DNA of 64,000 bases from Paracoccus thiocyanatus (lineage in GTDB: Bacteria; Pseudomonadota; Alphaproteobacteria; Rhodobacterales; Rhodobacteraceae), in assembly GCF_900156255.1 (NCBI RefSeq), contig NZ_FTMK01000011.1, forward strand, positions 1 to 64,000. Direction: 5' to 3'. Every line of letters begins with the position of its first letter. The first letter of the stretch is position 1. The position numbers and the translations under genes were made by a program. Shown here piece by piece: positions 1-9,453 of the stretch. The notes below the pieces were generated by a model. It searched no databases, was not told the DNA's origin, and saw nothing but the letters and a program-made list of their open reading frames with translations.

Positions 1-498
1 GGCGAAGACGATGGAATGGATGGCGCCGATGCGCGCACAGGCCAGCATGGCATAGGCCGCCTCGGGGATCATCGGCAGGTAGATCACCACCCGGTCGCCG
101 CGCATCACCCCCTGGCTCAGCAGCACATTGGCAAAGCGGTTCACCTTTTCGGACAGTTCGGCATAGGTGATGTGGCGGGCGGGCTGGTCGGGGTCGTCGG
201 GTTCGAAGATGATCGCGGTCTGGCCGGCGCGTTCGGCCAGGTGGCGGTCGATGCAGTTGACCGAGGCGTTCAGCACCCCGTCCTCGAACCATTTGACCGA
301 GACCCGGCCCATGGTGAAATCGGTGTCCTTGACCTTGCTGTAAGGCTGGATCCAGTCCAGCCGCCGCCCCTCGCGCCCCCAGAACCCCTCGGGGTCCGAA
401 ATCGATTCGGCATAAAGCCGGGCATAGTCGGAAGGCCCAACCAAAGCATCCGAAAAACCAGCCGGAATGGGATGTTTCTTAACGTTTTCAATGGACAT
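1..498 (-). CDS. acs: Acetyl-CoA synthetase, N-terminal part (cut by window edge)
   Basis: Acetate-CoA ligase converts acetate, ATP and CoA to acetyl-CoA through acetyl-AMP in the cytoplasm. Only the first 166 residues are inside the window; the family is about 650 residues long. The visible part begins [12 protein letters not shown] and contains the acyl-CoA synthetase N-terminal region ([18 protein letters not shown], then [14 protein letters not shown] and the start of the AMP-binding domain around [18 protein letters not shown]). The ATG at 498 is the first good start after an AT-rich leader and gives the usual family N-terminus. It faces away from the nos operon with no gene between, so it is probably transcribed from its own promoter in 590-700. 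No frameshift is seen in the visible part. Confidence 0.93.
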   Translation of the reverse strand, partial: MSIENVKKHPIPAGFSDALVGPSDYARLYAESISDPEGFWGREGRRLDWIQPYSKVKDTDFTMGRVSVKWFEDGVLNASVNCIDRHLAERAGQTAIIFEPDDPDQPARHITYAELSEKVNRFANVLLSQGVMRGDRVVIYLPMIPEAAYAMLACARIGAIHSIVFA

Positions 499-589
499 GG
501 CGCGCCTCCTCTACTCGCGACGGGGGTCTGTCCGGGCGCCGCACCTCCCCCTCAAGGTGCTTTTGTCAGGCGGCCGGGAACAAGAATGC

Positions 590-700
590 GCAGATGTTAA
601 TAAGATTTTTAATTTCCAGTAAACTGTTTTTTTTAAACGAAAATATTGTTAAGTAATTCACACTAGTGATCGCATTTGTGTAAATTATTCACAAGCCCGG
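590..700 (-). promoter_or_regulatory. AT-rich acs upstream region with a 19-bp imperfect palindrome
   Basis: The 276 bases between nosX and acs hold no gene. Within them 597-700 is far richer in A and T than its surroundings and is the obvious promoter zone for acs, which reads leftward from 498. An imperfect palindrome of the form TTGTG-N9-CACAA lies at 676-694. A weaker relative (GTGTGAATTACTTAACA on the minus strand) follows closer to acs. Which regulator binds is not visible. The promoter role is inferred from position and composition. Confidence 0.45.
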
Positions 701-719
701 CATTTTGCATGCCCATGCG

Positions 720-743
720 CCCGCCGCCGCTGCTGGCGGCGGG
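720..743 (-). terminator. GC-rich hairpin after nosX
   Basis: A 9-bp perfect stem (720-728 with 735-743, loop of 6) lies just downstream of the nosX stop. There is no clear run of U after it on the minus strand, so it may be a weak terminator or simply an mRNA 3' stabilising hairpin for the nos transcript. Confidence 0.3.
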
Positions 744-774
744 GATGGGGCGGCGCGCGCGCGGGCGGCTTTAG

Positions 775-1689
775 TCAGGCCGCGCGGGGCGCGGCCTCCA
801 GCCGGGCGGCGGTGAAACCGGCCAGCAACCGGTCCAGCGCCGGCCGGTCGGCCGCCAGGCAGCCGGCCGTTGACAAGGCATCGGCAAGCGCCGCGCTGGG
901 GGCCGAGACGCTGATCGCGCGCCAGGGCGAAACCACCGGGGCGCCGCTCAGCGGGTCCAGGATATGGCCGTCCCGCCCGGCCCCGTCGAAGCTGGTGCCC
1001 AAGGGCGCCGAGGTCGCCAGCGCCCGGCCGCGCAGCCCCACCGCACCGCCCTGGGCCAGGTGCACCGGCCAGTCCGTGCCGTCGGGCCGCGCCCCCAGGG
1101 CGCGCAATTCGCCGGTGTCGATCAGGATGTCGTCCAACCCCTCGGCCTCGAGAGCCGCGGCGACGCGGTCGGCGACATAGCCCTGGCCGATGCCGTTCAG
1201 CGTCAGGGCCATCCCCGGCTCCAGCGTGATGCGGGCCGCGTCCAGCCGCACCCGGTCCCAGCCGGTGCGCGCCAGCGCCGCGCGCCGCTCGTCCGCAGTG
1301 GGACGGCGGCCGGCCGCGGCGGCTTCGGCCCAAAGCGCCCAAAGCGGCTGCACGGTCGGGTCGAACAGCCCGCCGCTGGCGCGATGCACCGCGCCGGCCT
1401 GCGCCAGGCAGTCCAGCAATTCGAAGGGCGGCGCCGCAAGCGCCCCGTCCCGGTTCAGCCGCGACAGGGCGCTGTCGGCGCGGTAGAGGCTAAGGATGCC
1501 CTCCAGCCGGTCGATCTCGGCCAGGCAGCGGGCGGTGATCGCCACAGCCTCGGGGTGGTCGATGCGGATCGAGGCGCGGGCGCCAAGCGCCTGGCCTGTC
1601 CAATGCCGGACGGGCTGGGCGCGCAGGCTTGCCGGCGCAAGCGCCACGGCGGCGGTGATGGTCAGAAAGCGACGGCGGGACAGGCTCAT
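775..1689 (-). CDS. nosX: NosX, ApbE-family FAD:protein FMN transferase
   Basis: NosX belongs to the ApbE flavin transferase family and attaches FMN covalently to a threonine of NosR in the periplasm, which NosR needs to support N2O reduction. The 304-residue protein starts with a Tat-like signal (SRRRFLTITAAVALAPASLRA). It then shows ApbE hallmarks: LDCLAQAGAVHRASGGLFDPTV near residue 100, LTLNGIGQGYVADRV near 165 and ALATSAPLGTSFDGA near 230. It is the last gene of the nos operon and its ATG overlaps the nosL stop as ATGA. The position and the signal argue for NosX rather than a housekeeping ApbE. Length is normal and nothing is broken. Confidence 0.93.
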   Translation of the reverse strand: MSLSRRRFLTITAAVALAPASLRAQPVRHWTGQALGARASIRIDHPEAVAITARCLAEIDRLEGILSLYRADSALSRLNRDGALAAPPFELLDCLAQAGAVHRASGGLFDPTVQPLWALWAEAAAAGRRPTADERRAALARTGWDRVRLDAARITLEPGMALTLNGIGQGYVADRVAAALEAEGLDDILIDTGELRALGARPDGTDWPVHLAQGGAVGLRGRALATSAPLGTSFDGAGRDGHILDPLSGAPVVSPWRAISVSAPSAALADALSTAGCLAADRPALDRLLAGFTAARLEAAPRAA

Positions 1690-2261
1690 GTCGCGGGCTC
1701 CTTGGGTTGGCTCAACGCGCGCAGGCGGTTCATGAAATCGGCTTCCGTGCCGCTGTCGGGCGCGGTCTCTTCGGGCGTCAGCACCATTTCGTCGGGGATG
1801 GCGTCCAGCCGCATCACCTGGCCGCCCTGCGCGGCGGCAAAGGTTTCGGCGGCCTCGCGGCTGGAAAAGGGCACCGCCTCGGGCGCGCCCATGCCGCCGA
1901 CCTGGGCCGAGCCCATGACGAAAAAGGCGTCCTCGGCCTCGATCCAGTTGCCTTGGCCCGGATCGTCCCAGGTGGCGCCGGGCGCACCCATGTCATTGAC
2001 CTGGATGGCCAGGATCGGGTGGCTTTGTTCCGGCATCCTGGCATAGGCGACGGCGTCGCGGACCTGGCTGAAGAACAGCGGCGTGCCCGGCATCCCCTCC
2101 AGATGCACCTGGGCCTTGGGGCCGGGATGTTCCAGCAGGTTCATCTGGCAGAAATGGCCCAGCGTCTGGGTGTTCATCTCGACCGGGGTGGTGTCCTGCG
2201 CCACCTCGTCGCGGCAGGCGGCAAGGCCCAGCATCAGTACCAGCAGCAGCGCATGTCTCAT
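1686..2261 (-). CDS. nosL: NosL, copper-chaperone lipoprotein of N2O reductase
   Basis: NosL is an outer-membrane or periplasmic lipoprotein that delivers Cu(I) for the CuZ centre of NosZ together with NosDFY. The 191-residue product has a lipoprotein signal with lipobox LAAC (acylated Cys16). It carries the family copper site CQMNLLEHPGPKAQV and the later GAPEAVPFSSREAAETFAA segment. The start at 2261 makes an ATGA overlap with the nosY stop, and the stop overlaps the nosX start in the same way. Longer upstream extensions of this frame run through nosY in the wrong frame and are not coding. The acidic, threonine-rich tail is longer than the conserved NosL core but not unusual. Confidence 0.92.
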   Translation of the reverse strand: MRHALLLVLMLGLAACRDEVAQDTTPVEMNTQTLGHFCQMNLLEHPGPKAQVHLEGMPGTPLFFSQVRDAVAYARMPEQSHPILAIQVNDMGAPGATWDDPGQGNWIEAEDAFFVMGSAQVGGMGAPEAVPFSSREAAETFAAAQGGQVMRLDAIPDEMVLTPEETAPDSGTEADFMNRLRALSQPKEPAT

Positions 2262-3082
2262 GGCGTGACCTTTCGGAATGCGGCAATGGCAAGGCCAAGC
2301 GCGGCCAGCGGCCACAGCAGGACCGAGAGGGCCGATTGCCAAAGCGGGATGGTGGCGGCCGCCCCGCCGACGCCGGCGGCGGCAGCGGTGGCCTGGGCGG
2401 CCGACAGGTTGAACAGGCGGAAGGCGTCGGCGGGATTGGCCAGCAGCGCGACCGGCAGCACCTGGGTGGTGAAGCCGCCGCCGCCATCGGCGACGATCAG
2501 CGCCAGCAGCGCCAGGTCGTAAAGCACGACCAGCCCCAGCCACAGCCCGACCGCCAGCCCCGCCGCGCCCGAGGGGCGGCGCGCGACGCTGGACAGCGCA
2601 TAGCCCGCGCCCAGGAAGGTCGCGCCCAGCAGGGTCGAGCTCCACATCAGCCGCCACAACGCCGGCAGACCGGCGGTCGAGGCCGGATCGGTCCAGACCG
2701 CCGCAGCCGCGGCCGCGCCATAGCCGGCACAGACCGCCAGCGCCAGGATCGCCAGATGCGCGACCAGCTTGCCGGCCAGCACCTCGGCCCGCGCCACGGG
2801 ATAGGTCAGCAGCAAGGGCAAGGTGCCGCGTTCGACCTCGCCGGCAATGGCGTCGAAGCTCATCAGCAGCGCCAAGAGCGGCACCAGGTAGACGGCCAGC
2901 GAGGTCAGCGAGGCGACCACGACCGACAGCCGGTCGGCGCCGATATCGCCGGTGGGCGCGGCACCCGCCGCCGCCAGCACCAGCGCAAAGACCACCATCA
3001 GCGCGGTGGCGATGGCGACCCAGCGGTTGCGCAGCGCGATGCGGAACTCCAGCGCGGCGGTGGACAGGATGCGGCGGATCAT
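2258..3082 (-). CDS. nosY: NosY, ABC transporter permease for CuZ maturation
   Basis: NosY is the membrane component of the NosDFY ABC complex in the inner membrane, which is needed to assemble the CuZ tetranuclear copper-sulfide centre of NosZ. The 274-residue sequence starts EFRIALRNRWVAIATALMVVF. It shows about six hydrophobic membrane segments and the ABC-2-type motif LMSFDAIAGEVERGTLPLLL around residues 90-110, followed by YPVARAEVLAGKLVAH. It overlaps nosF at its start and nosL at its stop by four bases each (ATGA), so translation of the four genes is probably coupled. Confidence 0.93.
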   Translation of the reverse strand: MIRRILSTAALEFRIALRNRWVAIATALMVVFALVLAAAGAAPTGDIGADRLSVVVASLTSLAVYLVPLLALLMSFDAIAGEVERGTLPLLLTYPVARAEVLAGKLVAHLAILALAVCAGYGAAAAAAVWTDPASTAGLPALWRLMWSSTLLGATFLGAGYALSSVARRPSGAAGLAVGLWLGLVVLYDLALLALIVADGGGGFTTQVLPVALLANPADAFRLFNLSAAQATAAAAGVGGAAATIPLWQSALSVLLWPLAALGLAIAAFRKVTP

Positions 3083-3978
3083 TGCCCGGCCCTCCGGCTG
3101 AAATGGCTGTAGATGTCCTCAAGACTGGGCGGGATCACGTCCAGGTCCGCGACCCGGTCGCCAAGCCCGGCGATGCGGGCCAGCAGCCCCAGCTTTTCGT
3201 CCTGGGCGCAGGCCAGGTGCAGCGTGCCGTCGCCTGCCGGCCGCGCCTGCGGCAGGGCCTGGGCCAGCGCCGGGGCGGCGCCCTGGGCCGGTGTCACGGT
3301 CAGGCCCACGGGCAGGGCGGCGCGGCGGCGCAGGTCGGCCAGCGTGCCTTGGGCCGCCAGCCGGCCCTGCGACAGGATCAGGATGCGGTCGGTGCGGGCC
3401 TCGACCTCGGTCAGCGCGTGGCTGGACAAAAGGATCGCCGCCCCCTCGGCCGCCAGCCCGTCCAGCAGCGCATAGAAGTCGCGCCGCGACACCGGGTCCA
3501 GCCCCGATGTCGGCTCGTCCAGCACCAGAAGCCGCGGCCGGCCGATCAGGGTTTGGGCCAGGCCGACGCGCTGGCGCATGCCCTTGGAATAGGTGCCGAT
3601 GCGGCGGCGCGCAGCCTTGGCCAGCCCCACCCGCTCCAACAGCTCCATGGCGCGGCGCGGGCTTTCGCCGCGCAAGGACAGGTAATGGCGGATCTGCTCT
3701 TCTCCGGTCAGGGCCGGGTGGAAGGCGGCGTTTTCGGGCAGATAGGCCACCTGCATCCGCGCCTGGCCCGAGCCGGGGGCGGCGCCGCAGACCCGCACCT
3801 CGCCCGCATCGAAGGGGATCAGGCCCAGGATGATCTTCATCATCGTGGACTTGCCCGCGCCGTTATGGCCCAAAAGCGCGACGCGCATCCCCGGCCCCAG
3901 GTCCAGCGAGACCTGGTCCAGCGCCTCGACGCCCTGGAACCGCTTAGTGAGACGAGAGATCGTCAGGGTCGATGTCAT
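3079..3978 (-). CDS. nosF: NosF, ABC transporter ATPase for CuZ maturation
   Basis: NosF is the cytoplasmic ATPase that drives NosY. The 299-residue protein has a complete nucleotide-binding domain: Walker A LLGHNGAGKST near residue 35, signature TYSKGMRQRVGLAQTL near 130, Walker B RLLVLDEPTSGLDP near 155 and the switch histidine in SSHALTEVE. A C-terminal region of about 90 residues follows, typical of this subfamily. Its start lies 35 bases inside the end of nosD, a longer overlap than elsewhere in the operon. The start was kept because MTSTLTISRLTKRFQGVEAL matches the normal beginning of such ATPases. Confidence 0.94.
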   Translation of the reverse strand: MTSTLTISRLTKRFQGVEALDQVSLDLGPGMRVALLGHNGAGKSTMMKIILGLIPFDAGEVRVCGAAPGSGQARMQVAYLPENAAFHPALTGEEQIRHYLSLRGESPRRAMELLERVGLAKAARRRIGTYSKGMRQRVGLAQTLIGRPRLLVLDEPTSGLDPVSRRDFYALLDGLAAEGAAILLSSHALTEVEARTDRILILSQGRLAAQGTLADLRRRAALPVGLTVTPAQGAAPALAQALPQARPAGDGTLHLACAQDEKLGLLARIAGLGDRVADLDVIPPSLEDIYSHFSRRAGQ

Positions 3979-5272
3979 CGTAATTTCCTTTTGCCCAACG
4001 CCCCGCGGCCTCGGCTTCGTAAGCCTCGATCTCGGGCGGGACGGGGATGGTCAGGGGTCGCATCAGGGGCGCGCTGTCCTGGACGCCGCCCGGCAGGGTG
4101 GCGGGAAAGCTTTGCTGGCTCCAGCGGATCAGTTGCACGGCGGGCGCGCCGGTCAGCAGCGCGGCGGCGGGCTGCGACCACAGGATATGGTCCATCAGGT
4201 CGTTGGGGCGATAGACGCCGTCGGCGATGCCGTCTCCGTTCAGGTCAAAGCCCGGATGGTCGGACCAGAAATTGCCGCGCCCCTCGTGGCTCCATTCGAC
4301 ATGGCGGGTGCCCACGTATTTCACCTGCTCGCGATTGCCGATAAAGGCGTTGCCGCTGAGCACGTTGCGTTCCGACCCGGCGGTGAAATGGATGCCGATG
4401 CCGCAATCCTGAAAGCGATTGTCCCAGATCAGGTTCTTGTGCGCGTTATAGATGAACAGGCATTTCTTCGCGCCGCCGCGGATCAGGTTGCCGGTCACGT
4501 CGGCATTGTTGGCATAGTTCAGCATCAATCCATGCTCGCGGTCGCCCAGGCTGCGGTTGCCGCGGATCACCGTGCGGTCCGAGAACATGATGGCAAAGCC
4601 CAGGTGGTTGCCGATGCTGACATTGCCCGAAACCTCGGTATTGCGGGTATACATGAAATGCACGGCAAAGCGCAGGTCGCGAAACAGGTTGTCGCGATAG
4701 AAGCTGTCGGCGCTGGTGTTGGAAAAGATGCCGTCGCGCCCGTAGCGCACGGAATTGCCCTGGACCAGCGTGCCGGGGCTGTTCCAGACATAGATGCCGT
4801 TGCCGCGCTCGTTCATGCGCGGGTCGCGGGTGCCGATGATCTGGTTGCCGACGACCTGGGCGTCGCGGCCGCCATGCACGTCGATACCGTGCATGTTGCC
4901 TTCCAGATGCAGGCCGCGGACCTGCGCCCGGTCGGCGCCCTTGCCGATCTTGACGCCCGCATCCAGGTCCTTGTTCACCATGCCCGAGCCGGTGACGGAA
5001 AATCCCTGCAAGGTGACGTCCGATGCGGCGATGGTGACGACCGTGCCCTGCCCGCCGCCGTCGATGACGGCCGCCTGGCCGCCGGCCAGGGTCAGCGGCC
5101 GGTCGATGGTGACGGGGCCCGGATGGACCCCGTCTTGCAGCCGCAGCACATCGCCGGGGGCAGCCCCGGCGATGGCGCGCGCCAGATTGCCCCGGCCCGG
5201 CGCCACCTGATGCTCGGCCGCCCCGGCGGGGACGGCAAGCAGCAGGGCAAGGATCAGGGACGCAAGCCGCAT
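3944..5272 (-). CDS. nosD: NosD, periplasmic right-handed beta-helix copper maturation protein
   Basis: NosD is a periplasmic protein that partners NosFY and NosL in building the CuZ site of NosZ. The 442-residue product has a Sec signal peptide (MRLASLILALLLAVPAGAAE). It is then made of repeated beta-helix coils of the CASH/NosD type (for example DVTLQGFSVTGSG, GNHLGFAIMFSDRTVIRGN and NADVTGNLIRGGA) from about residue 60 to 330, ending in the FWSDHPGFDLNGDGIAD segment seen in NosD. It starts 3 bases after the nosZ stop and runs into nosF. Length and pattern are those of a complete NosD. Confidence 0.94.
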   Translation of the reverse strand: MRLASLILALLLAVPAGAAEHQVAPGRGNLARAIAGAAPGDVLRLQDGVHPGPVTIDRPLTLAGGQAAVIDGGGQGTVVTIAASDVTLQGFSVTGSGMVNKDLDAGVKIGKGADRAQVRGLHLEGNMHGIDVHGGRDAQVVGNQIIGTRDPRMNERGNGIYVWNSPGTLVQGNSVRYGRDGIFSNTSADSFYRDNLFRDLRFAVHFMYTRNTEVSGNVSIGNHLGFAIMFSDRTVIRGNRSLGDREHGLMLNYANNADVTGNLIRGGAKKCLFIYNAHKNLIWDNRFQDCGIGIHFTAGSERNVLSGNAFIGNREQVKYVGTRHVEWSHEGRGNFWSDHPGFDLNGDGIADGVYRPNDLMDHILWSQPAAALLTGAPAVQLIRWSQQSFPATLPGGVQDSAPLMRPLTIPVPPEIEAYEAEAAGRWAKGNYDDIDPDDLSSH

Positions 5273-5275
5273 CGG

Positions 5276-7234
5276 TCAGGCCGCCTTCGGCTCGACCATC
5301 ATGCGGCCGCGCATCTCCATGTGCAGCGCATGGCAGAACCACTGGCAATAATACCAGTAGACCCCCGGATTGGCGGCGACGAATGTCACCGAAGAGGTCA
5401 TCTGCGGCCCGATCTCCATCGCCACGCCGTGGTTGCCCATGGTAAAGCCGTGGGTCAGGTCGTCCACCTCGTCCAGGTTGGTGACGACGATCGTGACCTC
5501 GTCCCCCTCGGTCACGCTGAAGCTCTCGATCGAGAAGCTGGGCGCGACGCTGGACATATAGACCCGCACCTTGTTGCCGTCGCGGATGATCGTATCGGCC
5601 CAATCGTCGATATTGACGCCGTCCGCCTCGGCCATCTTGCGGGTTTCGGCCCACATCGGGTCGTTGCGGTCCCAGACAGACTTGATGTTGGACAGGATCG
5701 CCGGATCGACCGAGATGGCGTCATGGGGCTCGGCATAGGTGGGGCCGTCATGGACCAGCACCATCTCGTCGCCCGAAATGTCGATCAGCTGGTCGTTTTC
5801 CGGCTTCATCGGCCCGACATTCAGGAAACGGTCCTTGGAGAACTTGCACAGGCAGACCAGCCAGTCGTTCTTGGCGTCCAGCGTCTCGCCCATCGTGGTC
5901 TTCAGGTGGCCGGGCTGGTAATGCACGTCCAGCTTTTGCTTGATCGGGTCGATTTCCTCGCCGCCATAGGCGCGGATCGCCTCTTCGATGTTCCACTTGA
6001 CCACCTGGCTGTCGATGAACAGCGAGGTATAGGCGTTGCCCCGCCCGTCGAAGGCGGTGTGCAGCGGCCCCAGGCCCAGTTCCGGCTCGGCCACCACGGC
6101 GCTGCGCGGGTCGGCATCTTCATAGAAGATTGCGTCGAACCGCGTCACGTCCAGCACCGTCGCGGTAGGCGACAGCTTGCCCGCAACGACCAGGTGCTTC
6201 TTGTCGGGGGCCATGTTGCAGCCATGCGGGTTGTTGGCGATGGGGATATAGCGGGTCAGCAGGCTGCCCGCCTCTTTCCGGCCGTCCAGGACCTTGCAGC
6301 CGTTGATTTCCTCGTAATTGCCTGCCTCGACCGCCTTTTCGATCTCGGCCAGGTTGAAGACGACGACATGGTCCATCTCGGACTCGCTCATCTCGGGCAG
6401 GGTCATGCCCATTTCCGAGTTGTACGAGGTCGAAAAGGCGTATTTGCCGTCGTAATCGCAATCGCAATTGTCCAGGTTGCCCGAAACCAGCACCTGCCAG
6501 GCCACCTGCATCTCGTCGGCATCGACCGCGGTGAAGACGTTCACATAGGTGGACAGATCGTCCATGGTGGTGCCGTCGTTGATCAGCGGCGCCTCGTCCT
6601 CGCCGTTGCAGAACAGATAGTTGCTGCGCGGCCATTTCTGCGGGCGCATGCCGTGGATGGCCTTGGCGTTCGGGATCTCCAGGATGGAATCGCATTTCAT
6701 CACGTCGCAGCGCACCCGCGCCACGCGGGTATTGGCCTTGTCGTTCATGTATAGATAGCGGCCGTCATACTTGCCCTCGGTATAGGACATGTGCAGGTGG
6801 TGCAGGTCGCCGTTGTCGTGGATGCGCTTGCCGTTGGCGGCGAGCTGCTTCTTGGTCCGCTCGGTCATCGTGCGTTCGTGGATGTGCAGCGATTCATTGG
6901 TCTGGCCCCAGCCGGTGGCCGAGCAGCGGTTGAAGACCGGCACCCGCATCAACTCGCGCATCGACGGAATGCCCAGGATGCGCATTTCGCCCGTCTGCCC
7001 CGAGGACCAGAAGCCGTAATAGTCGTCAAGCTGGCCCGGCGCGATGGCGCCTTCGCCGGTCGCGGCCAGCGCCGCGCCGGTGCCGGCGGTGGTGGCGATG
7101 CCCGCCGCCCCCAGCCCGACCGCGGCCGGCCCCAGCGCCAGCCGCCCGCCCCAGGCGCCGGCCACGGCCGCGCCCCCGGCGGTCGCCCCCAGCAATGCAC
7201 GGCGGCTAAGACCCTTTTGATGCTTCGATTCCAT
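5276..7234 (-). CDS. nosZ: NosZ, nitrous oxide reductase (clade I, Tat-exported)
   Basis: NosZ is the periplasmic multicopper enzyme that reduces N2O to N2, the last step of denitrification. The 652-residue precursor starts [16 protein letters not shown] at 7234. This start has an AAAGGAG site seven bases upstream and gives the twin-arginine signal SRRALL of clade I NosZ; a start 24 bases earlier is possible but less likely. The CuZ histidines fall in [12 protein letters not shown] and later His-containing loops of the beta-propeller ([27 protein letters not shown]). The C-terminal cupredoxin domain has the CuA ligands His595, Cys630, Trp632, Cys634, His638 and Met641 ([12 protein letters not shown]). 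It closely matches Paracoccus NosZ. Electrons probably come from the pseudoazurin encoded at 10232 and from cytochrome c550. Confidence 0.98.
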   Translation of the reverse strand: MESKHQKGLSRRALLGATAGGAAVAGAWGGRLALGPAAVGLGAAGIATTAGTGAALAATGEGAIAPGQLDDYYGFWSSGQTGEMRILGIPSMRELMRVPVFNRCSATGWGQTNESLHIHERTMTERTKKQLAANGKRIHDNGDLHHLHMSYTEGKYDGRYLYMNDKANTRVARVRCDVMKCDSILEIPNAKAIHGMRPQKWPRSNYLFCNGEDEAPLINDGTTMDDLSTYVNVFTAVDADEMQVAWQVLVSGNLDNCDCDYDGKYAFSTSYNSEMGMTLPEMSESEMDHVVVFNLAEIEKAVEAGNYEEINGCKVLDGRKEAGSLLTRYIPIANNPHGCNMAPDKKHLVVAGKLSPTATVLDVTRFDAIFYEDADPRSAVVAEPELGLGPLHTAFDGRGNAYTSLFIDSQVVKWNIEEAIRAYGGEEIDPIKQKLDVHYQPGHLKTTMGETLDAKNDWLVCLCKFSKDRFLNVGPMKPENDQLIDISGDEMVLVHDGPTYAEPHDAISVDPAILSNIKSVWDRNDPMWAETRKMAEADGVNIDDWADTIIRDGNKVRVYMSSVAPSFSIESFSVTEGDEVTIVVTNLDEVDDLTHGFTMGNHGVAMEIGPQMTSSVTFVAANPGVYWYYCQWFCHALHMEMRGRMMVEPKAA

Positions 7235-7254
7235 GATCGAACTCCTTTTTTCGT

Positions 7255-9453
7255 TCAAGCTTCAATCTTGCGGGCGGCGTTGGGATGGCCGGCCGGCGGC
7301 TGGCCCAGCCTGGGCTTGCTGCCGGCGGCCACGGCTTCGCGCCGCTTCACCTTTCTGATCACCACCGGACAGGTGGTTTCGGACTGATAGAGCACCTGGC
7401 AGTGCAGGCAGTTGATGCATTCGTTGGGGTTGATCTCTCCCGTGGGGTGGATGGACTGCACCGGGCATTGCTGGGCGCAGATCTGACAGGGGTTTCCGCA
7501 TTCGTGATAGCGCTTGAGCCAGTCGAACATGCGGATGCGGGCCGGGATCGCCAGCGCCGCGCCCAGGGGGCACAGGTAGCGGCAATAGAACCGCTCGACG
7601 AACAGCCCCGCGATCAGCAGCGCCGCGGCATAGGCCACGAAAGGCCAGGCGCGGACGAAGTTCAGGATGATCGCGGTCTTGAAGGGCTCGACCTCGGCCA
7701 GATGTTCGGCCTGTTCGACGCTGACCAGAGAGACTCCGAAAAGGCCCAGGAAGATCATGTATTTGACCGGCCACAGCCGTTCGTGCAGGCCCCAGGGCAG
7801 CGTCCATTGCGGCACGCGCAGCTTGCGCGCTATCTGGTTGGTCAGCTCCTGCAACGCGCCAAAGGGGCACAGCCAGCCGCAATAGGCCCCGCGTCCCCAG
7901 AACAGCAGCGCCGCCGCGACCGCGAACCACAGGATGAAGGTCAGCGGGTCCAGCAGGAATGCCTGCCAGCTGAAGCCGTTCACCAGGCTGCCGAACAGCG
8001 CCATCAGGTTCACCACCGAAAGCTGCGCGTTGAACATCCAGCCCAGCACCACCAGGGTGACCGCCAGATAGGCCATGCGGAAGATGTAGAAGCGCCGTTC
8101 GTTCCTGACCGCGTAATGCTGAAAGAAGAACACCCCGGTCAGCACCGCCAGCATCGTGGCCAGGATCGCGATCTTGACCTTGGAATCCAGCCAGATGCGC
8201 TTCCAAAGCTCGGCTTGGGCGCGGGTTTCCTCTTGCTCGGCCACGGCTACGGCCGGGGCTGCGGCGGCGGGCGCGGGCGCGGCGGCCACCGGGACGGCGC
8301 CCAGATATTTTTGCGGCAGCTGATAGGCCAGGTCAAAGGTGTGGAAGACCTTTTCGATCGGCCCGACCTCGCGATGCACCAGCAACTGGATGCGGAAGGG
8401 CTTGGTCGGGTCAAAGCCCGATTCGGCGGGGATCTTGAACAGGTCCGTTTCGGTGAAATCCGGCGCACCCTCGGCCCGGACGGCATTCAGCCGGCGATGG
8501 TCGCGGTCGCGAAACCGCACCGAGATGTCGTCCTGGATTAGCACGATGCGGTCGAAGATGCCGCCGCGCACATAGCCGGACCCCTTGAAGCTGTAGAGCC
8601 CCTGCCCCATCACCGCGATGGCATGGTCGTCCGGCCCAAGCCAGACGTCCAGGTTCGCGGCCTGCGCCTCGCCCAAAAGGGCCTGGCCGATGGCCGGGAC
8701 CGAAACCAGCCCGACCTGCATCTCGATAAAGGTGGTCTCGGGGGCCTCGGTCAGGGCGCGGCCGGCGGCGCGCGGATCGGGATTGGTCGCAAAGGCCTCG
8801 TTCACCTGTCCCACGTCCAGCAGCAGCCGGCGCAGGGTGCCGTCGCCCTCCATCTCGGTCCAATCGGCGGGCGGCGCGGCGTCGGGATTGATCTCCAGCG
8901 CCGGGCCGGTGGTGGCGGCTTCGGCCAGCCCGCCCAGCCCCAGCGCGCGGGCGACCTTCAGCCCCGAGCGCACGATGGAATCGTCGATGACCATGACCGT
9001 CACGGTGGCGCCCGAGATGATCTCGACCTGGTGCCCGGTGCCGCCCGACCGTGCCTCGGCCACCAGGTCCAGGCCCTTGTAGCCGTCCACCAGCGCCTTG
9101 ACCTTCGCCTCAGGGATGCCGATCAGCACGATGGGTTCGGAATGCTTGACCAGCCGCAGGCCGGCGATCCGGGCATCCTTGTCCACCGCCACCAGCGTAT
9201 GGATGGGCTTGCCGGAATAGCCGGTCGTGCCGACGAAATCCGAGGTGACAAAGGCGTGGGCGATGGTTTCGCCGCCCCTTAGCACCGGCGCGACGGCCAG
9301 ATCGTCGCGGATGGGACCGAAACCGTCGGCGCCGGGCACCAGTTCTGCCGCGTTCTGGTCCGGCAGCAAATCGGCCAGCACGCTTTGGGCGGCGGCAGGC
9401 AGGGCCGGCAGCGCCAGCAGCGCAAGGGTCAGGAAAAGGCGGAAAATCTTCAT
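7255..9453 (-). CDS. nosR: NosR, membrane flavo-iron-sulfur regulator and electron donor for NosZ
   Basis: NosR is a polytopic inner-membrane protein required for nos expression and for keeping NosZ active. The 732-residue protein has a signal peptide, then a periplasmic FMN-binding domain with the flavinylation motif [15 protein letters not shown] near residue 150. About five to six membrane helices follow. Cytoplasmic cysteine motifs are [12 protein letters not shown] and [11 protein letters not shown], and two ferredoxin-type 4Fe-4S sites are [13 protein letters not shown] and CINCLHC near the C-terminus. The ATG at 9453 was chosen because it starts a proper signal peptide ([20 protein letters not shown]) and overlaps the nosC stop as ATGA. 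NosX at the operon end should flavinylate it. Confidence 0.95.
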   Translation of the reverse strand: MKIFRLFLTLALLALPALPAAAQSVLADLLPDQNAAELVPGADGFGPIRDDLAVAPVLRGGETIAHAFVTSDFVGTTGYSGKPIHTLVAVDKDARIAGLRLVKHSEPIVLIGIPEAKVKALVDGYKGLDLVAEARSGGTGHQVEIISGATVTVMVIDDSIVRSGLKVARALGLGGLAEAATTGPALEINPDAAPPADWTEMEGDGTLRRLLLDVGQVNEAFATNPDPRAAGRALTEAPETTFIEMQVGLVSVPAIGQALLGEAQAANLDVWLGPDDHAIAVMGQGLYSFKGSGYVRGGIFDRIVLIQDDISVRFRDRDHRRLNAVRAEGAPDFTETDLFKIPAESGFDPTKPFRIQLLVHREVGPIEKVFHTFDLAYQLPQKYLGAVPVAAAPAPAAAAPAVAVAEQEETRAQAELWKRIWLDSKVKIAILATMLAVLTGVFFFQHYAVRNERRFYIFRMAYLAVTLVVLGWMFNAQLSVVNLMALFGSLVNGFSWQAFLLDPLTFILWFAVAAALLFWGRGAYCGWLCPFGALQELTNQIARKLRVPQWTLPWGLHERLWPVKYMIFLGLFGVSLVSVEQAEHLAEVEPFKTAIILNFVRAWPFVAYAAALLIAGLFVERFYCRYLCPLGAALAIPARIRMFDWLKRYHECGNPCQICAQQCPVQSIHPTGEINPNECINCLHCQVLYQSETTCPVVIRKVKRREAVAAGSKPRLGQPPAGHPNAARKIEA

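Noticed and set aside
3830..6754. 974-codon open frame on the plus strand opposite nosD and nosZ
   Set aside because: It is antisense to well-identified nos genes; its His- and Ala-rich translation matches no family and comes from the codon bias of the genes on the other strand.
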